Shown: positions 6,922-15,817, counted from the first letter of the stretch. The stretch is 64,000 bases of DNA from Celeribacter sp. HF31 (GCF_011806455.1 NZ_JAATOT010000005.1:302655-366654); one strand, 5' to 3'. Made by a program: numbers and translations. Notes: generated by a model from the sequence alone, not told the origin.

Positions 6922-8943
6922 TTAGCCCAAGAGTGCTTTGACCTGAGCCACCACGTTCTCGGCGGTGATGCCGAATTTCTCGTAGAGCTCGTCTGCGGGC
7001 GCGGAGGCGCCAAAGCGGGTCATGCCGACAAAGGCCTGTTTCGCTTCGCGGCCCCGCTCGCCCAAGAGCCAGCGGTCCCAGCCGCCGTCCCGCACAGCGG
7101 CCTCGACGCCAACGCGCACCGGACCTGCGGGCAGGACCTTGCGACGGTAGGCTTCGTCTTGCTCGGCGAACAGTTCCATACAGGGCATGGAGACCACGCG
7201 GGTGCCGATGCCATTGTCCTGAAGGAGTTTGCGGGCTTCCATGGCGATGGCCACTTCGGAGCCGGTGGCGATCAGGATCGCCTCACGCTTGCCCTCGGCT
7301 TCGGCCAGCACGTAAGCGCCTTTGGACACGAGGTTGGTGTTTTTATGCTCGGTGCGCAGCGTCGGCACGCCCTGACGGGTCAACACGAGGACGGAGGGCG
7401 TTTTCTGCGAAGTGAGCGCGATTTCCCAAGCCTCGGCGGTCTCGACCGTGTCACAGGGACGGATCGTCAGCGTGTTCGGCGTCGCACGGCAGATGGCGAG
7501 ATGCTCGACCGGCTGGTGAGTCGGGCCGTCTTCGCCCAGACCGATGGAATCGTGGGTCATCACATAGGTCACCGGGATCTGCATCAGAGCCGAGAGACGC
7601 ATCGCCGGGCGGGCGTAATCGGTGAAGCAGAAGAAGGTGCCGGAGTAGGGACGAATCCCGCCGTGAAGCGCCATGCCGTTCATCGCGGCGGCCATGCCGT
7701 GTTCGCGGATGCCGTAATAGACGTAGCGGCCCTTGCGGTTGGTCTCGTCAAAGACACCCATGTCGCCGGTCAACGTGTTGTTCGAGCCGGTGAGGTCGGC
7801 GGAGCCGCCAATGGTCTCGGGCATGATCGGGTTGATCACTTCGAGCACTTTTTGCGAGGACGACCGCGTGGCCAGCTTCGGCTGCTCTTCGGAGATCTGT
7901 TTCTTGAACGCTTTGATCGTGGCGGAGAGTTTCTTCGGGGCCTCGCCTGCGAAGACGCGGTTGAACTCGGCCTGACGGCGCTCGGATTGCTCTTCGAAAC
8001 GGGCTTCCCAGGCGACGCGGTCTTCGCGACCGCGTGCGCCGATCTCTTCCCACTGCGATTTAACGTCTTCGGCAACCTGATAGGCGCCCCAGTTGACACC
8101 ATAGGCGGCTTTGGCGGCGGCCAGTTGGTCGGCGTCGGTCAATGCGCCGTGGCCTTTGGACGTGTCCTGTGCGGCGTGACCCAGAGCGATGTGGGTTTTG
8201 CAGGCGATCATCGACGGTTTCTTGGACTTCTTCGCGGCCTCGATGGCGGCGTCGATCTGGTCCGGGTCATGACCGTCAATGGATTGAACATGCCAGCCGG
8301 AGGCTTTGAAGCGCGCGACCTGATCGGTGCGGTCGGCGATGTCCACGGTGCCGTCGATGGTGATGTTGTTGTTGTCCCAGAAGACGATCAGCTTGCCGAG
8401 TTTCTGACGACCGGCGAGGGCAATGGCTTCTTGCGACACACCTTCCATGAGACAGCCGTCGCCGGCCATCACATAGGTGTGGTGGTTCTGGAGCTTGGAC
8501 CCGAAACGGGCGCGCAAGGATTCCTCGGCCATGGCGAAACCAACGGCGTTGGAGATGCCCTGACCCAGCGGACCGGTGGTGGTTTCGACGCCATCCAGCA
8601 GGAAGTTCTCCGGGTGACCGGCGGTTTTCGCGCCCATCTGGCGGAAATTCTTGATCTGCTCGAGCGGCATCTCTTTGTAGCCGGTCAAATAGAGCAGGGA
8701 GTAGATCAGCATGGAGCCGTGGCCCGCCGACAGGATAAAGCGGTCACGATCCGGCCAGAGCGGTGCGGCGGCATCGAATTTCAGGTGCTTTTCAAACAGC
8801 ACGGTGGCCACATCGGCCATGCCCATCGGCATGCCGGAGTGACCGGAATTGGCACCGGCGACGGCATCGAGCGTCAGGGTGCGGATGGCGGCGGCACGCA
8901 TCCAGTGATCGGGGTGCGCCTCGCGCAGGGTTGCGATGTCCAC
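6922..8943 (-). CDS. tkt: Transketolase
   Basis: A 673-residue thiamine-diphosphate enzyme that moves two-carbon units between sugar phosphates in the pentose phosphate (and possibly Calvin) pathway. The N-terminal domain has [13 protein letters not shown], the ThDP motif [13 protein letters not shown], and the metal-binding [10 protein letters not shown]. The pyrimidine domain has [19 protein letters not shown], followed by [15 protein letters not shown]. Full length for the family. It reads leftward toward the gap genes, forming a run of central-carbon genes, and is divergent from the zapA operon across a 385-bp gap. Confidence 0.97.
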   Translation of the reverse strand: MDIATLREAHPDHWMRAAAIRTLTLDAVAGANSGHSGMPMGMADVATVLFEKHLKFDAAAPLWPDRDRFILSAGHGSMLIYSLLYLTGYKEMPLEQIKNFRQMGAKTAGHPENFLLDGVETTTGPLGQGISNAVGFAMAEESLRARFGSKLQNHHTYVMAGDGCLMEGVSQEAIALAGRQKLGKLIVFWDNNNITIDGTVDIADRTDQVARFKASGWHVQSIDGHDPDQIDAAIEAAKKSKKPSMIACKTHIALGHAAQDTSKGHGALTDADQLAAAKAAYGVNWGAYQVAEDVKSQWEEIGARGREDRVAWEARFEEQSERRQAEFNRVFAGEAPKKLSATIKAFKKQISEEQPKLATRSSSQKVLEVINPIMPETIGGSADLTGSNNTLTGDMGVFDETNRKGRYVYYGIREHGMAAAMNGMALHGGIRPYSGTFFCFTDYARPAMRLSALMQIPVTYVMTHDSIGLGEDGPTHQPVEHLAICRATPNTLTIRPCDTVETAEAWEIALTSQKTPSVLVLTRQGVPTLRTEHKNTNLVSKGAYVLAEAEGKREAILIATGSEVAIAMEARKLLQDNGIGTRVVSMPCMELFAEQDEAYRRKVLPAGPVRVGVEAAVRDGGWDRWLLGERGREAKQAFVGMTRFGASAPADELYEKFGITAENVVAQVKALLG

Positions 8944-9328
8944 GGGCGGATCTCCTCATAGCTCCGATATGAGGCCGAAATCGGTGCGGAACGCCACGAT
9001 GTCTGGCCTTTCGGGCCTCCTGATAACGATACTGGCCCAAAGTGCAAGCCGCGAGGCGGCATGATTGGCCCCCCGCGACCCTATGGAAGCAGTACGAAAC
9101 AGGTGGTGCGGGCGGTTTTGGCCGGTTTCGCCTTCGCATATTGGTAAATCCTGCCCTTTAGGCTAGGCTCTCGAATCAAGAGAAAACAGATGTGCCCGCG
9201 GATGAGCTTTTTGCGCTTCGCCCTTGAGGACAAAGGAAGTTTCGAGTTTCCTGTTCCGAAGATGGGGCCGCATGAAGGGAAAGGCGGGGCATCGTGACAA
9301 AGACTGAGCAGAGTGTGAGTAGACGTCC
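8944..9328. other. Divergent intergenic region between tkt and the zapA operon
   Basis: 385 bp with no convincing gene. It must hold both divergent promoters. I see a small GGCC-tttcg-GGCC hairpin at 9005-9017 in the tkt leader and an AT-rich stretch (ATATTGGTAAATCC) near 9138-9151, but no promoter pair that I would assign with confidence. Confidence 0.5.
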
Positions 9329-9904
9329 ATGAGCGAGATTTCCGATTTCGAAGCCCGGATCACGGCGGCGCTGGAGCGGATCGGGCGCGCGGTGGCTGTG
9401 GCCGAAGAGCGTGCCGAGGCGGCCACAGAAGCGGCCAGTGACGCCCCCGTTGGAGGAATCGCCAGCGAAGAGGCGGAGGCCGAGATTGCCCGCCTGCACG
9501 ATGCACTTGAGGAAGAGAAATCGGCCAACAGTCAGCTCGAAGAGCGCGTGAAGGCGATTCACGACCGTCAGGAAAGCCATGTCGCGGCACTTGAGGAAGA
9601 GGTTGAAACCCTGCGTCGTCAGTTGATGGATCATGACCGCGAGATGCAAAAGCTGCGTCACGTGAACACCCAGCTGCGCAACAACAACGCGGCGCTCAGG
9701 GCGGCCAATGCCGAAGGTGTCGGGGACGCCGGTCTGATCGATGCGGGGCTTCATGCAGAGGTGGAAGCGCTGCGTGTGGCGCGCGAATCCGATGTCACGG
9801 AACTGGATGCGATCCTGACCGAGCTGCGCGCGGTGGTGTCGCGCCATGGGGCCGACGAGGTGACTGATGCGGGGCCAGAGCGATCCCCGCGTGGGGAGTA
9901 TTAA
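9329..9904 (+). CDS. Coiled-coil protein upstream of ZapA (ZauP-like candidate)
   Basis: A 191-residue acidic, cytoplasmic protein with long heptad-rich stretches (about residues 45-120, for example EEAEAEIARLHDALEEEKS and ALEEEVETLRRQLMDHDRE). The C-terminal part also appears helical. It ends 3 bp before zapA and so is almost certainly translated with it. In Caulobacter a coiled-coil protein encoded directly upstream of zapA (ZauP) binds ZapA and supports Z-ring assembly. Position and architecture match, but I cannot test sequence homology, so the role is inferred. Confidence 0.7.
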   Translation: MSEISDFEARITAALERIGRAVAVAEERAEAATEAASDAPVGGIASEEAEAEIARLHDALEEEKSANSQLEERVKAIHDRQESHVAALEEEVETLRRQLMDHDREMQKLRHVNTQLRNNNAALRAANAEGVGDAGLIDAGLHAEVEALRVARESDVTELDAILTELRAVVSRHGADEVTDAGPERSPRGEY

Positions 9905-9907
9905 GAG

Positions 9908-10321
9908 ATGCCTGAAGTGAAAATCTCCATTGGCGGACGTGATTTCGATGTGGCTTGTCAGGTCGGCGAAGAACATTTCCTGAAATCCGCCGCCGAGCTT
10001 TTGGACAATGAGGCCTCTGTGCTGTCCAGCCAGATCGGGCGTCTGCCTGCGGAGCGGATGCTGTTGATGGCGGGCTTGATGCTTGCGGATAAGACGGCGG
10101 GCATGGAAGAGCAGATGCGCAGCCTTGAGACCAAACTCGGCGCGCAGGAAGCGTTGATCGAGGAAATGCGCGCGCGGCCCGAGCCCGAGCCGCAAAAGGT
10201 CGAGGTGCCTGTGGTGCCCAATGAGGTGATGGACACGCTGGCCGAAATGGCGGCACGGACCGAGGCCATGGCGGCGGCGTTTGAGGAGCGTCTGGGCGTG
10301 ACGGACAGCTTCGAGGCCTGA
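9908..10321 (+). CDS. zapA: Cell division protein ZapA
   Basis: A 137-residue cytoplasmic protein beginning MPEVKISIGGRDFDVACQVGEE, the typical ZapA N-terminal beta-alpha unit with GGRDFDVAC. The middle has MLLMAGLMLADKTAGMEEQMRSLE, starting the coiled-coil dimerisation helix. The C-terminal extension (RPEPEPQKVEVPVVP and beyond) is longer than in enteric ZapA. Known role: cross-links FtsZ filaments at midcell. It is the second gene of a two-gene operon with the coiled-coil protein. Confidence 0.9.
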   Translation: MPEVKISIGGRDFDVACQVGEEHFLKSAAELLDNEASVLSSQIGRLPAERMLLMAGLMLADKTAGMEEQMRSLETKLGAQEALIEEMRARPEPEPQKVEVPVVPNEVMDTLAEMAARTEAMAAAFEERLGVTDSFEA

Positions 10322-10332
10322 TGCCCTCAGAT

Positions 10333-10359
10333 CCCCTCATGATGTGAGGTCATGAGGGG
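10333..10359 (+). terminator. Hairpin downstream of zapA
   Basis: Perfect 10-bp stem CCCCTCATGA / TCATGAGGGG with a 7-nt loop, 11 bp after the zapA stop. There is no T-run, so it may be a weak terminator or an RNA-stabilising hairpin. It lies in the short gap to a convergent gene. Confidence 0.55.
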
Positions 10360-10390
10360 CTCGGCGGGTCAATTCCCGGGGACGGCTACG

Positions 10391-11617
10391 TCATCGGCAT
10401 GCGGAGACATCGTCCACGACAGCATCTTTCAGGATGAAATATCCGTTTTCTGCGGCCACCAAAATTGCGTCGCGGTCCGGCAAATAGGCCGCATCTGACC
10501 ATGGAAAATATTTTGAAACCTTGATCTGGGCGCCGATGATGCGAAGTTCATCGCCGGACGAGATGTCAAACGCTTGGATTTGTTCGTCGCCAATTGAAAC
10601 ATAGGCGTCAGAATTGGGCAGATAGATCGCAACGGAGCGATTATGTCGAAGCTTTGTTTGCCCGGGCCCCGGAACCTCTGTGGTGAATTGCGTTTTGAAA
10701 CCAGAGAGCCCCATGAGCCGGTCAGGGTCCACGCCGTCAAGGTCAGGATCAGACATCTGATCGAAATCGGTATAGACGTTTCGAAAATCCTGCTCGCGGG
10801 CCGGACCCCAGACGCCGCCACGCTCTTCGAGGCGAATGATGAACCGCCCTTTGAAGGGGCCCAAGGCCTCCTGCATGTCGATCAACAAACGATAGGGGTA
10901 TGTCAGCAGCACCACGTCTTTCACAAAGACCCATGGTTCGGGCGCAAATGCCCCGAGATCATGGACATGTTGCGTGGCGTCGATCAGATAAACCCGGTTT
11001 TCCTCTTCTGTGGCCAAAAAGGTAATGTTGATCTCGGGAATGTCGAGGATGGTGGAGATCCTGTCATGATGTTTTGGGGACTGACGCATCACATCCACCG
11101 CACGCATCTCATGATCCTCAATCGCAAAGATCTCGTTTCTGATGTCGCGCGCGAGCAAAAGCGCATTCATTGGGGATGACCAGCCTGCTTTGCGAATGTT
11201 GCGCCCTTCATCAATCAAATTTTTGATCTGCATCTGCCGGGTAAACTCCCCGGTTTCCGGGTCTTGTCGCCAGAATTCCTTTTGGTCTCTGACCCCGAAT
11301 ATGCCGATGAGCTCTCCCGAGCCGGTCGGATAGACCCAGGTCAGCTGCCCTGGGGAGGGGCGGGGGGCCTTGAGCGGGATGAACTGGTTGTGACGGATGA
11401 ACCCGGTCACGATGTTCTTTTTCTCCGGGTCACCAAGAGCAAAAATGTCATTTTCAGCGAGGTCAGATTGTACAACCGTATTGAGCCTGAATGGAGGGGC
11501 TGGCGGGGCGGTCTGGAAGGCGACCGGGGCCACGCAGAGGGCTTTTACGGCTGTGTTGGCAAAGCCGGGTATGGGCGCGAGGGCGGCGAGAATGGCAAGT
11601 AGGTGAAAGTGTTGCAT
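10391..11617 (-). CDS. Secreted protein of unknown function
   Basis: A 408-residue protein with a typical signal peptide (MQHFHLLAILAALAPIPGFA). I do not recognise the family. The mature part is rich in short strand-like segments with repeated patterns such as EFWRQDPETGEF, NRVYLIDATQ and DAYVSIGDEQIQAFDISSGD. These hint at a beta-propeller-like fold that reads out as status-like repeats, but this is only an impression. The frame is open further upstream; the ATG before the signal peptide is the sensible start. Base composition is lower in GC than its neighbours, and two nested palindromes lie upstream, so it may be an acquired gene. Confidence 0.7.
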   Translation of the reverse strand: MQHFHLLAILAALAPIPGFANTAVKALCVAPVAFQTAPPAPPFRLNTVVQSDLAENDIFALGDPEKKNIVTGFIRHNQFIPLKAPRPSPGQLTWVYPTGSGELIGIFGVRDQKEFWRQDPETGEFTRQMQIKNLIDEGRNIRKAGWSSPMNALLLARDIRNEIFAIEDHEMRAVDVMRQSPKHHDRISTILDIPEINITFLATEEENRVYLIDATQHVHDLGAFAPEPWVFVKDVVLLTYPYRLLIDMQEALGPFKGRFIIRLEERGGVWGPAREQDFRNVYTDFDQMSDPDLDGVDPDRLMGLSGFKTQFTTEVPGPGQTKLRHNRSVAIYLPNSDAYVSIGDEQIQAFDISSGDELRIIGAQIKVSKYFPWSDAAYLPDRDAILVAAENGYFILKDAVVDDVSACR

Positions 11618-11696
11618 GGATGTGCCTGGTCTCCAAAATCGGACTGCCCGGACAGCGAAAAGATCACCGCGAAAATAAGCCAATCCATTGAATAAA

Positions 11697-11740
11697 GCGT
11701 TTCGAGTTTAACTGTGATTGATCACAGAAAGTCGAAACGC
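11697..11740. repeat. Nested inverted repeat with GCGTTTCGA arms
   Basis: Outer arms GCGTTTCGA (11697-11705) and TCGAAACGC (11732-11740) enclose inner arms CTGTGAT and ATCACAG (11712-11727). The core TGTGATTGATCACA looks like a CRP-type half-site pair, but with a 4-bp spacer instead of the usual 6. It lies 80-125 bp upstream of the secreted orphan. Confidence 0.6.
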
Positions 11741-11762
11741 GCGCTGCATTTGAGCGTTGCAC

Positions 11763-11806
11763 AGCGTTTCTGTTCAAACCTTGCTTCAGGTTTAAGCAGA
11801 AACGCT
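11763..11806. repeat. Second inverted repeat with AGCGTTTCTG arms
   Basis: Arms AGCGTTTCTG (11763-11772) and CAGAAACGCT (11797-11806), with inner AAACC/GGTTT. It shares the GCGTTTC end with the preceding palindrome, so the two look like related palindromic units in an intergenic region. Confidence 0.55.
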
Positions 11807-11826
11807 TCAGCCACCAAATCAGATTT

Positions 11827-11866
11827 CAAAAATAAAACACCCGCCAAGATATGTCTCGGCAGGTGG
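11827..11866 (-). terminator. Terminator of the grxD transcript
   Basis: On the minus strand CACCTGCC pairs with GGCGGGTG (one G-U pair) and is followed by TTTTATTTTT. It lies about 65 bp after the grxD stop. Confidence 0.75.
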
Positions 11867-11930
11867 TCATCAATATACATGTCAAACCGGGCCCTGTCAG
11901 CCCGCTTTGAGGCGCTTGATCCAAATGGGA

Positions 11931-12290
11931 TCAGACGTTCGCGGCGCGAATCTGATCGGCTTTTTCGGTGTCGAAGGCCACGCCCTTGTCTGCCAGCATC
12001 TGGTCCAGCTCGCCCGAGAGGGTCATCTCGATCACGATGTCACAGCCGCCGACGAATTCGCCTTTGACATAAAGCTGCGGGATGGTCGGCCAGTCGGAGA
12101 AGTCTTTGATGCCCTGACGAATGTCCTGATCGGCCAGCACGTTCACGTCGAGATACTCACCCCCCATGAAATTCAGGATGCCCGCCACTTTCGACGAGAA
12201 TCCGCATTGCGGCATCTGCGAGGTGCCTTTCATGAAAAGCACGACATCATTGTCGTCGACGGTTTTCTGGATGGTTTCCTGAGCGGACAT
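11931..12290 (-). CDS. grxD: Grx4-type monothiol glutaredoxin
   Basis: A 119-residue protein beginning MSAQETIQKTVDDNDVVLFMKGT. The CGFS active site is in MPQCGFSSKVAGIL near residues 28-41, and WPTIPQLYVKGEFVGGCDI is the glutathione-binding part. Known role: binds and hands on [2Fe-2S] clusters, often as a heterodimer with a BolA protein. The BolA-like gene lies directly upstream in the same direction, supporting a Grx4-BolA pair. An in-frame ATG 42 bp further upstream exists, but the chosen start has AAGGAA before it. Confidence 0.94.
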   Translation of the reverse strand: MSAQETIQKTVDDNDVVLFMKGTSQMPQCGFSSKVAGILNFMGGEYLDVNVLADQDIRQGIKDFSDWPTIPQLYVKGEFVGGCDIVIEMTLSGELDQMLADKGVAFDTEKADQIRAANV

Positions 12291-12372
12291 GGGCGTTTTC
12301 CTTTCGGGTGTCGGCGCGGTCTGGGCCGACATGAGATTAGGGCTTCGGCGCGGATTGGCCAGTAAGCGGGGT

Positions 12373-12603
12373 TTACTCGGGGGCGCGGGTGGTCAGGGCC
12401 AGCGCGTGCAACTCGCCGCTGGCGAGCTTTTCTTTCAGCGTCGCATTCACGGCGCGTTGTTGCTGCACCCGGTTCATGCCTTTGAACGAAGCGTCGATCA
12501 CTTCGGCGGCGAAATGCTGACCGTCATCTCCCTGAACGATGATCTGGGCGTCGGGAAAGCCTGCGCGGATCAGGTGTTCGATATCGGTGGCGGTGATGGC
12601 CAT
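12373..12603 (-). CDS. BolA-family protein (short IbaG-like type)
   Basis: A 76-residue protein beginning MAITATDIEHLIRAGFPDAQ, with the BolA core GDDGQHFAAEVIDASFKGMNRVQ cut here to its key parts: the conserved histidine in DGQHF near residue 32 and LHALAL at the C terminus. BolA proteins bind [2Fe-2S] clusters with monothiol glutaredoxins. It lies 82 bp upstream of grxD in the same direction. The start ATG follows a short gap with AAGGAGCG, a good ribosome site. Confidence 0.82.
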   Translation of the reverse strand: MAITATDIEHLIRAGFPDAQIIVQGDDGQHFAAEVIDASFKGMNRVQQQRAVNATLKEKLASGELHALALTTRAPE

Positions 12604-12668
12604 GTAGGGCGCTCCTTGGTTGGTCGTCGGAATGAAATGTAAGGCGTGCCGCGCGGGCCTGCAAGCGT

Positions 12669-13154
12669 TCAGGCGCGGCTCTGTTGTGCAAGGTCGCTCA
12701 GGAACTGCTCGTAGTCTGACGCGAGCGTGGGGGTGTCGGCCCAAAGGCGGGCGCATTTGCGCAAGAGACGCTGGCGCTCGATCTCCAGGGCGTCGGTCAG
12801 GTCGAGGCTTTCGGCCTCAATCAACTGTTTCATGCGTTCGTGCAGCGGTTTGAGCCGCTCGAAATCCCGGATCATTGCGGGCAAAAGTGTCGGGTCGAGG
12901 CGCCAGCTTTCGCCGTTGAAGCGCAGCTGCGTGACGCGTTGCCCGGCACCTGCGCAGTCATAAAGCACACAGCCGCGATTGCCGATCTCGTCGAGCTGGT
13001 CGTGGCACGAACAGAGATGCCCGTCGAGATTGCGGCAGGGCGTACCGGCCGGTTTGTCGAAGGAAAACAGATCGCCCTTGTCAAGCGTCAGCCCGACACA
13101 GCAGAGCGCGGCACATTGGGAGCAGTCGGAGGTGAGATCTGGGAGGGCGGTCAT
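12669..13154 (-). CDS. Cysteine-rich protein, possible metal or Fe-S binder
   Basis: A 161-residue cytoplasmic protein with many cysteines in its first half: CSQCAALCC (about residues 11-19), then PCRNL, LCSCHDQ and GCVLYDC. The pattern is like the CxxCxxCC proteins of the YkgJ type, thought to bind zinc or iron. The C-terminal half is helical and charged. It lies between purL and the BolA-like gene in the same direction, next to two iron-sulfur carrier genes, which fits a metal-related job (inference). It begins just after the purL terminator, so it may have its own promoter. Confidence 0.7.
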   Translation of the reverse strand: MTALPDLTSDCSQCAALCCVGLTLDKGDLFSFDKPAGTPCRNLDGHLCSCHDQLDEIGNRGCVLYDCAGAGQRVTQLRFNGESWRLDPTLLPAMIRDFERLKPLHERMKQLIEAESLDLTDALEIERQRLLRKCARLWADTPTLASDYEQFLSDLAQQSRA

Positions 13155-13170
13155 GGAAACTTCTTAACGT

Positions 13171-13198
13171 AAAAGGCCCGCCAGATCAGCGGGCCTTT
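13171..13198 (-). terminator. Terminator of purL
   Basis: Stem AAAGGCCCGC / GCGGGCCTTT with a 7-nt loop, followed by TTTT on the minus strand. The recurring 3' motif (13203-13226) fills the space between the purL stop and this hairpin. Confidence 0.85.
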
Positions 13199-13226
13199 GA
13201 GTGAGTATTTCTGCAGCAGAGGAAAC

Positions 13227-15386
13227 TTAACCGAAAATCTCTCCGAAAGTGCCGCGATAGAGGGCGGACAGTTCGGAGAGCGACGCGCTGGAGGTGCCGA
13301 AGCTGACCGTGTCGCCGGTGAATTTCCCGACGGTGGCCAGCGGCACACCGGCTTGGGCAGCGGCGGCCATGAGGGCTTCGGCTTGGTCGAAGGAACAGGC
13401 GACGAGGTAGCGGGCCTGATCTTCGCCAAAGAGCGTCGCGGTGTCGCCCGCATCGAGATGCACGCCGACGCCAGCCTCTTCGGCCATTTCAAAGGCGGCA
13501 AGCGCGAGGCCGCCGTCGGAGAGGTCGGTCACGGCGTTGAAGAGCGCCCCGTTGGCGCGGATGAACTCGCCGTTGCGTTTCTCGGCGGCCAGATCCACAT
13601 GTGGGGCGTCACCGTCCTGGCGGTTGAAGACCTCATAGAGCAGGGCGGATTGGCCCAGAAGGCCCTGCGTTTCACCGATGAGAACAGCGACGTCGCCGTC
13701 CTGCGCCAGACCGGAGATCAGATCATCCTCAGAGGCGATGAGCCCCACGGCGCCGATGGTGGGCGTCGGCAGGATGCCGATCCCGTCGGTCTCGTTGTAA
13801 AGCGACACGTTGCCCGACACGATCGGCATGTCGAGGAAGGCGACGGCCTGACCGACTCCGTCCAATGCGCCGACGAATTGGCCCATGATTTCTGGCTTTT
13901 CGGGGTTGCCGAAGTTCAGGTTGTCGGTGGTCGCGAGAGGTTTCGCGCCGACAGCGGAAAGGTTGCGGTAGGCTTCGGCGACGGCTTGTTTGCCGCCCTC
14001 GACGGGGTTCGCCTTGACGTAGCGCGGGGTCACGTCGGAGGTGAAGGCGAGCATTTTACCGGTGTCATGCACGCGGATCACGCCCGCGCCGAGGCCCGGT
14101 TTGCGCACGGTGTCGGCCATGACCTGGGTGTCATATTGCTCAAAGACCCAGGCTTTGGACGCGTAGTTCGGCGAGGCGAGCAGGCCTTTGAGACCGTCGA
14201 TGCCGTCGATCTGGGGCACGTCGGCGACCTGTTCGGCGGCCGGCGTCGGGACCCAGGGACGGTCGTATTCCGGCGCGGAGGAGGCCAGCGTCGAGAGCGG
14301 CAGGTCACCCATGCAGGTGCCGTTGTGCATGATGAGAAAGCGGTCCTCGGAGATGGTTTCGCCGACGATGGCGAAATCCAGATCCCATTTCTCGAAAACG
14401 GCGCGGGCTTCGGCCTCTTTTTCGGGTTTCAAGACCATGAGCATGCGTTCCTGAGACTCGGAGAGCATCATCTCGTAAGCGGTCATGTTTTCTTCGCGCT
14501 GGGGCACGTTTTCGAGGTCAAGCCGGATGCCAAGCCCGCCCTTGTCGCCCATTTCGACCGCAGAACAGGTCAGGCCCGCAGCGCCCATGTCCTGGATCGA
14601 GATCACGGCGCCGGTGGCCATGAGTTCCAGCGTGGCTTCCATCAGGCATTTCTCGGTGAACGGATCGCCGACCTGAACGGTGGGGCGTTTGTCCTCGATG
14701 GTATCGTCGAATTCCGCCGAGGCCATGGTCGCGCCGCCGACGCCATCGCGGCCGGTTTTTGCGCCCAAGTAGACGACAGGCATGCCGACGCCGGAGGCCG
14801 CCGAGTAGAAGATCTTGTCGGTGTCTGCCAGACCCGCCGCGAAAGCGTTCACAAGGCAGTTGCCATTGTAAGCCTCATGGAAGCGGACTTCGCCGCCCAC
14901 GGTCGGAACGCCGAAACAGTTGCCGTAGCCGCCGACGCCTTCGACGACGCCGTGGACGAGCTGTTTGGTTTTCTTGTGATCTTTGACGCCGAAGGAGAGC
15001 GAATTCATCGCCGCAATAGGCCGCGCGCCCATGGTGAAGACGTCACGCAGGATGCCGCCCACGCCGGTCGCGGCCCCCTGATAGGGCTCGATGTAGGAGG
15101 GGTGGTTGTGGCTTTCCATTTTGAAGACCACACATTGCCCGTCGCCGATGTCGACGATGCCCGCGTTTTCACCCGGGCCACAGATGACTTGCGGACCGGA
15201 GGTCGGCAGGCCGCGCAGGTGTTTTTTCGAAGACTTGTAAGAGCAGTGCTCGTTCCACATCGCAGAAAAGATGCCAAGCTCCGTGAACGTCGGCTCCCGG
15301 TTCAGAATGCGCAGGATCTCGGCGTATTCGTCGGGTTTGAGGCCATGGGCGGCGATGATCTCTTCGGTGATGGCGGGCTCGGTCAT
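13227..15386 (-). CDS. purL: Phosphoribosylformylglycinamidine synthase subunit PurL
   Basis: A 719-residue enzyme of purine synthesis that uses ATP and glutamine-derived ammonia to convert FGAR to FGAM, working with PurS and PurQ. Signatures are [11 protein letters not shown] near residues 44-54, [10 protein letters not shown] (ATP/substrate site), [15 protein letters not shown] [15 protein letters not shown], and DMGAAGLT. Length fits the small-PurL type that needs separate PurS and PurQ, which are not in this window. The recurring 3' motif begins directly at the stop codon, followed by a strong terminator. Confidence 0.97.
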   Translation of the reverse strand: MTEPAITEEIIAAHGLKPDEYAEILRILNREPTFTELGIFSAMWNEHCSYKSSKKHLRGLPTSGPQVICGPGENAGIVDIGDGQCVVFKMESHNHPSYIEPYQGAATGVGGILRDVFTMGARPIAAMNSLSFGVKDHKKTKQLVHGVVEGVGGYGNCFGVPTVGGEVRFHEAYNGNCLVNAFAAGLADTDKIFYSAASGVGMPVVYLGAKTGRDGVGGATMASAEFDDTIEDKRPTVQVGDPFTEKCLMEATLELMATGAVISIQDMGAAGLTCSAVEMGDKGGLGIRLDLENVPQREENMTAYEMMLSESQERMLMVLKPEKEAEARAVFEKWDLDFAIVGETISEDRFLIMHNGTCMGDLPLSTLASSAPEYDRPWVPTPAAEQVADVPQIDGIDGLKGLLASPNYASKAWVFEQYDTQVMADTVRKPGLGAGVIRVHDTGKMLAFTSDVTPRYVKANPVEGGKQAVAEAYRNLSAVGAKPLATTDNLNFGNPEKPEIMGQFVGALDGVGQAVAFLDMPIVSGNVSLYNETDGIGILPTPTIGAVGLIASEDDLISGLAQDGDVAVLIGETQGLLGQSALLYEVFNRQDGDAPHVDLAAEKRNGEFIRANGALFNAVTDLSDGGLALAAFEMAEEAGVGVHLDAGDTATLFGEDQARYLVACSFDQAEALMAAAAQAGVPLATVGKFTGDTVSFGTSSASLSELSALYRGTFGEIFG

Positions 15387-15589
15387 GTGGGTCCCCTAAA
15401 CGGCAGCTTCGCTTTGCGGACCTATTAGGCTGTTTGTGGCCTTGGGGAAAGAGGGAATGGCGCAAGATAGGCCGTGAAAACAAGGTCTGAGCGTGAATTC
15501 GATCGTCAGATGCGGGCGTCTGAAAACGCGGCGGCGCGCGTTTCGGAAGATGCTGCGCAAAACTGGGGGGCATTCTTATAGAGGAGGCG
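15387..15589. other. Gap between purL and the predicted small RNA
   Basis: About 200 bp upstream of purL, AT-moderate, with no gene that I can support. It must contain the purL promoter on the minus strand; I do not see a clear -35/-10 pair. Confidence 0.4.
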
Positions 15590-15670
15590 AAAAAAAAGGC
15601 CGAGCAAAGCTCGGCCTAAGTCCAACAGGGAGGTAAAACCGCCGCGAGTTTCCTCATTTGGCGGCCTCAT
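15590..15670 (-). ncRNA. Predicted small RNA of about 81 nt
   Basis: The minus strand carries, in order: a sigma70-like promoter, a 5' hairpin (GCCGCC / GGCGGT), an unpaired stretch with ACCTCCC (complementary to a Shine-Dalgarno sequence), and a perfect 9-bp terminator hairpin AGGCCGAGC / GCTCGGCCT with an AAA loop and eight T. There is no start codon with a usable frame. This is the plan of a trans-acting small RNA. Start and end are predicted from the promoter and the T-run. It could instead be the 3' end of the upstream LysR transcript. Confidence 0.65.
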
Positions 15671-15675
15671 TGCTG

Positions 15676-15704
15676 CATTTAGGGGCAGTTTGTGAATCGT
15701 TCAA
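15676..15704 (-). promoter_or_regulatory. Predicted promoter of the small RNA
   Basis: On the minus strand, -35 TTGAAC (15704-15699), 17-bp spacer, -10 TAAATG (15681-15676). The predicted start is the A at about 15670. Confidence 0.6.
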
Positions 15705-15708
15705 GGAA

Positions 15709-15746
15709 ATTTCTGCGATTGCAGTGCAATGCTGTCATGCAGAAAT
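15709..15746. promoter_or_regulatory. Concentric palindromes just upstream of the small RNA promoter
   Basis: Outer arms ATTTCTGC (15709-15716) and GCAGAAAT (15739-15746) enclose a perfect 13-bp palindrome, ATTGCAGTGCAAT (15718-15730). The element ends 5 bp from the -35 box, where an activator would bind. The regulator is unknown; the LysR gene next door is one candidate. Confidence 0.5.
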
Positions 15747-15817
15747 CGCATAGCACTCAAGACGCAGAAGCGCCTTGAGCTCAAAGGGGACGGAAGAGGA
15801 GGGGGCGGCTCAGAGGG

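Noticed and set aside
6898..8961. Long open frame opposite transketolase
   Set aside because: It mirrors the coding frame of a well-supported gene, is rich in His/Gly/Arg as expected from reverse-strand GC-rich codons, and shows no family features.
13197..15428. Long open frame opposite purL
   Set aside because: Same reason; purL on the other strand explains the open frame.
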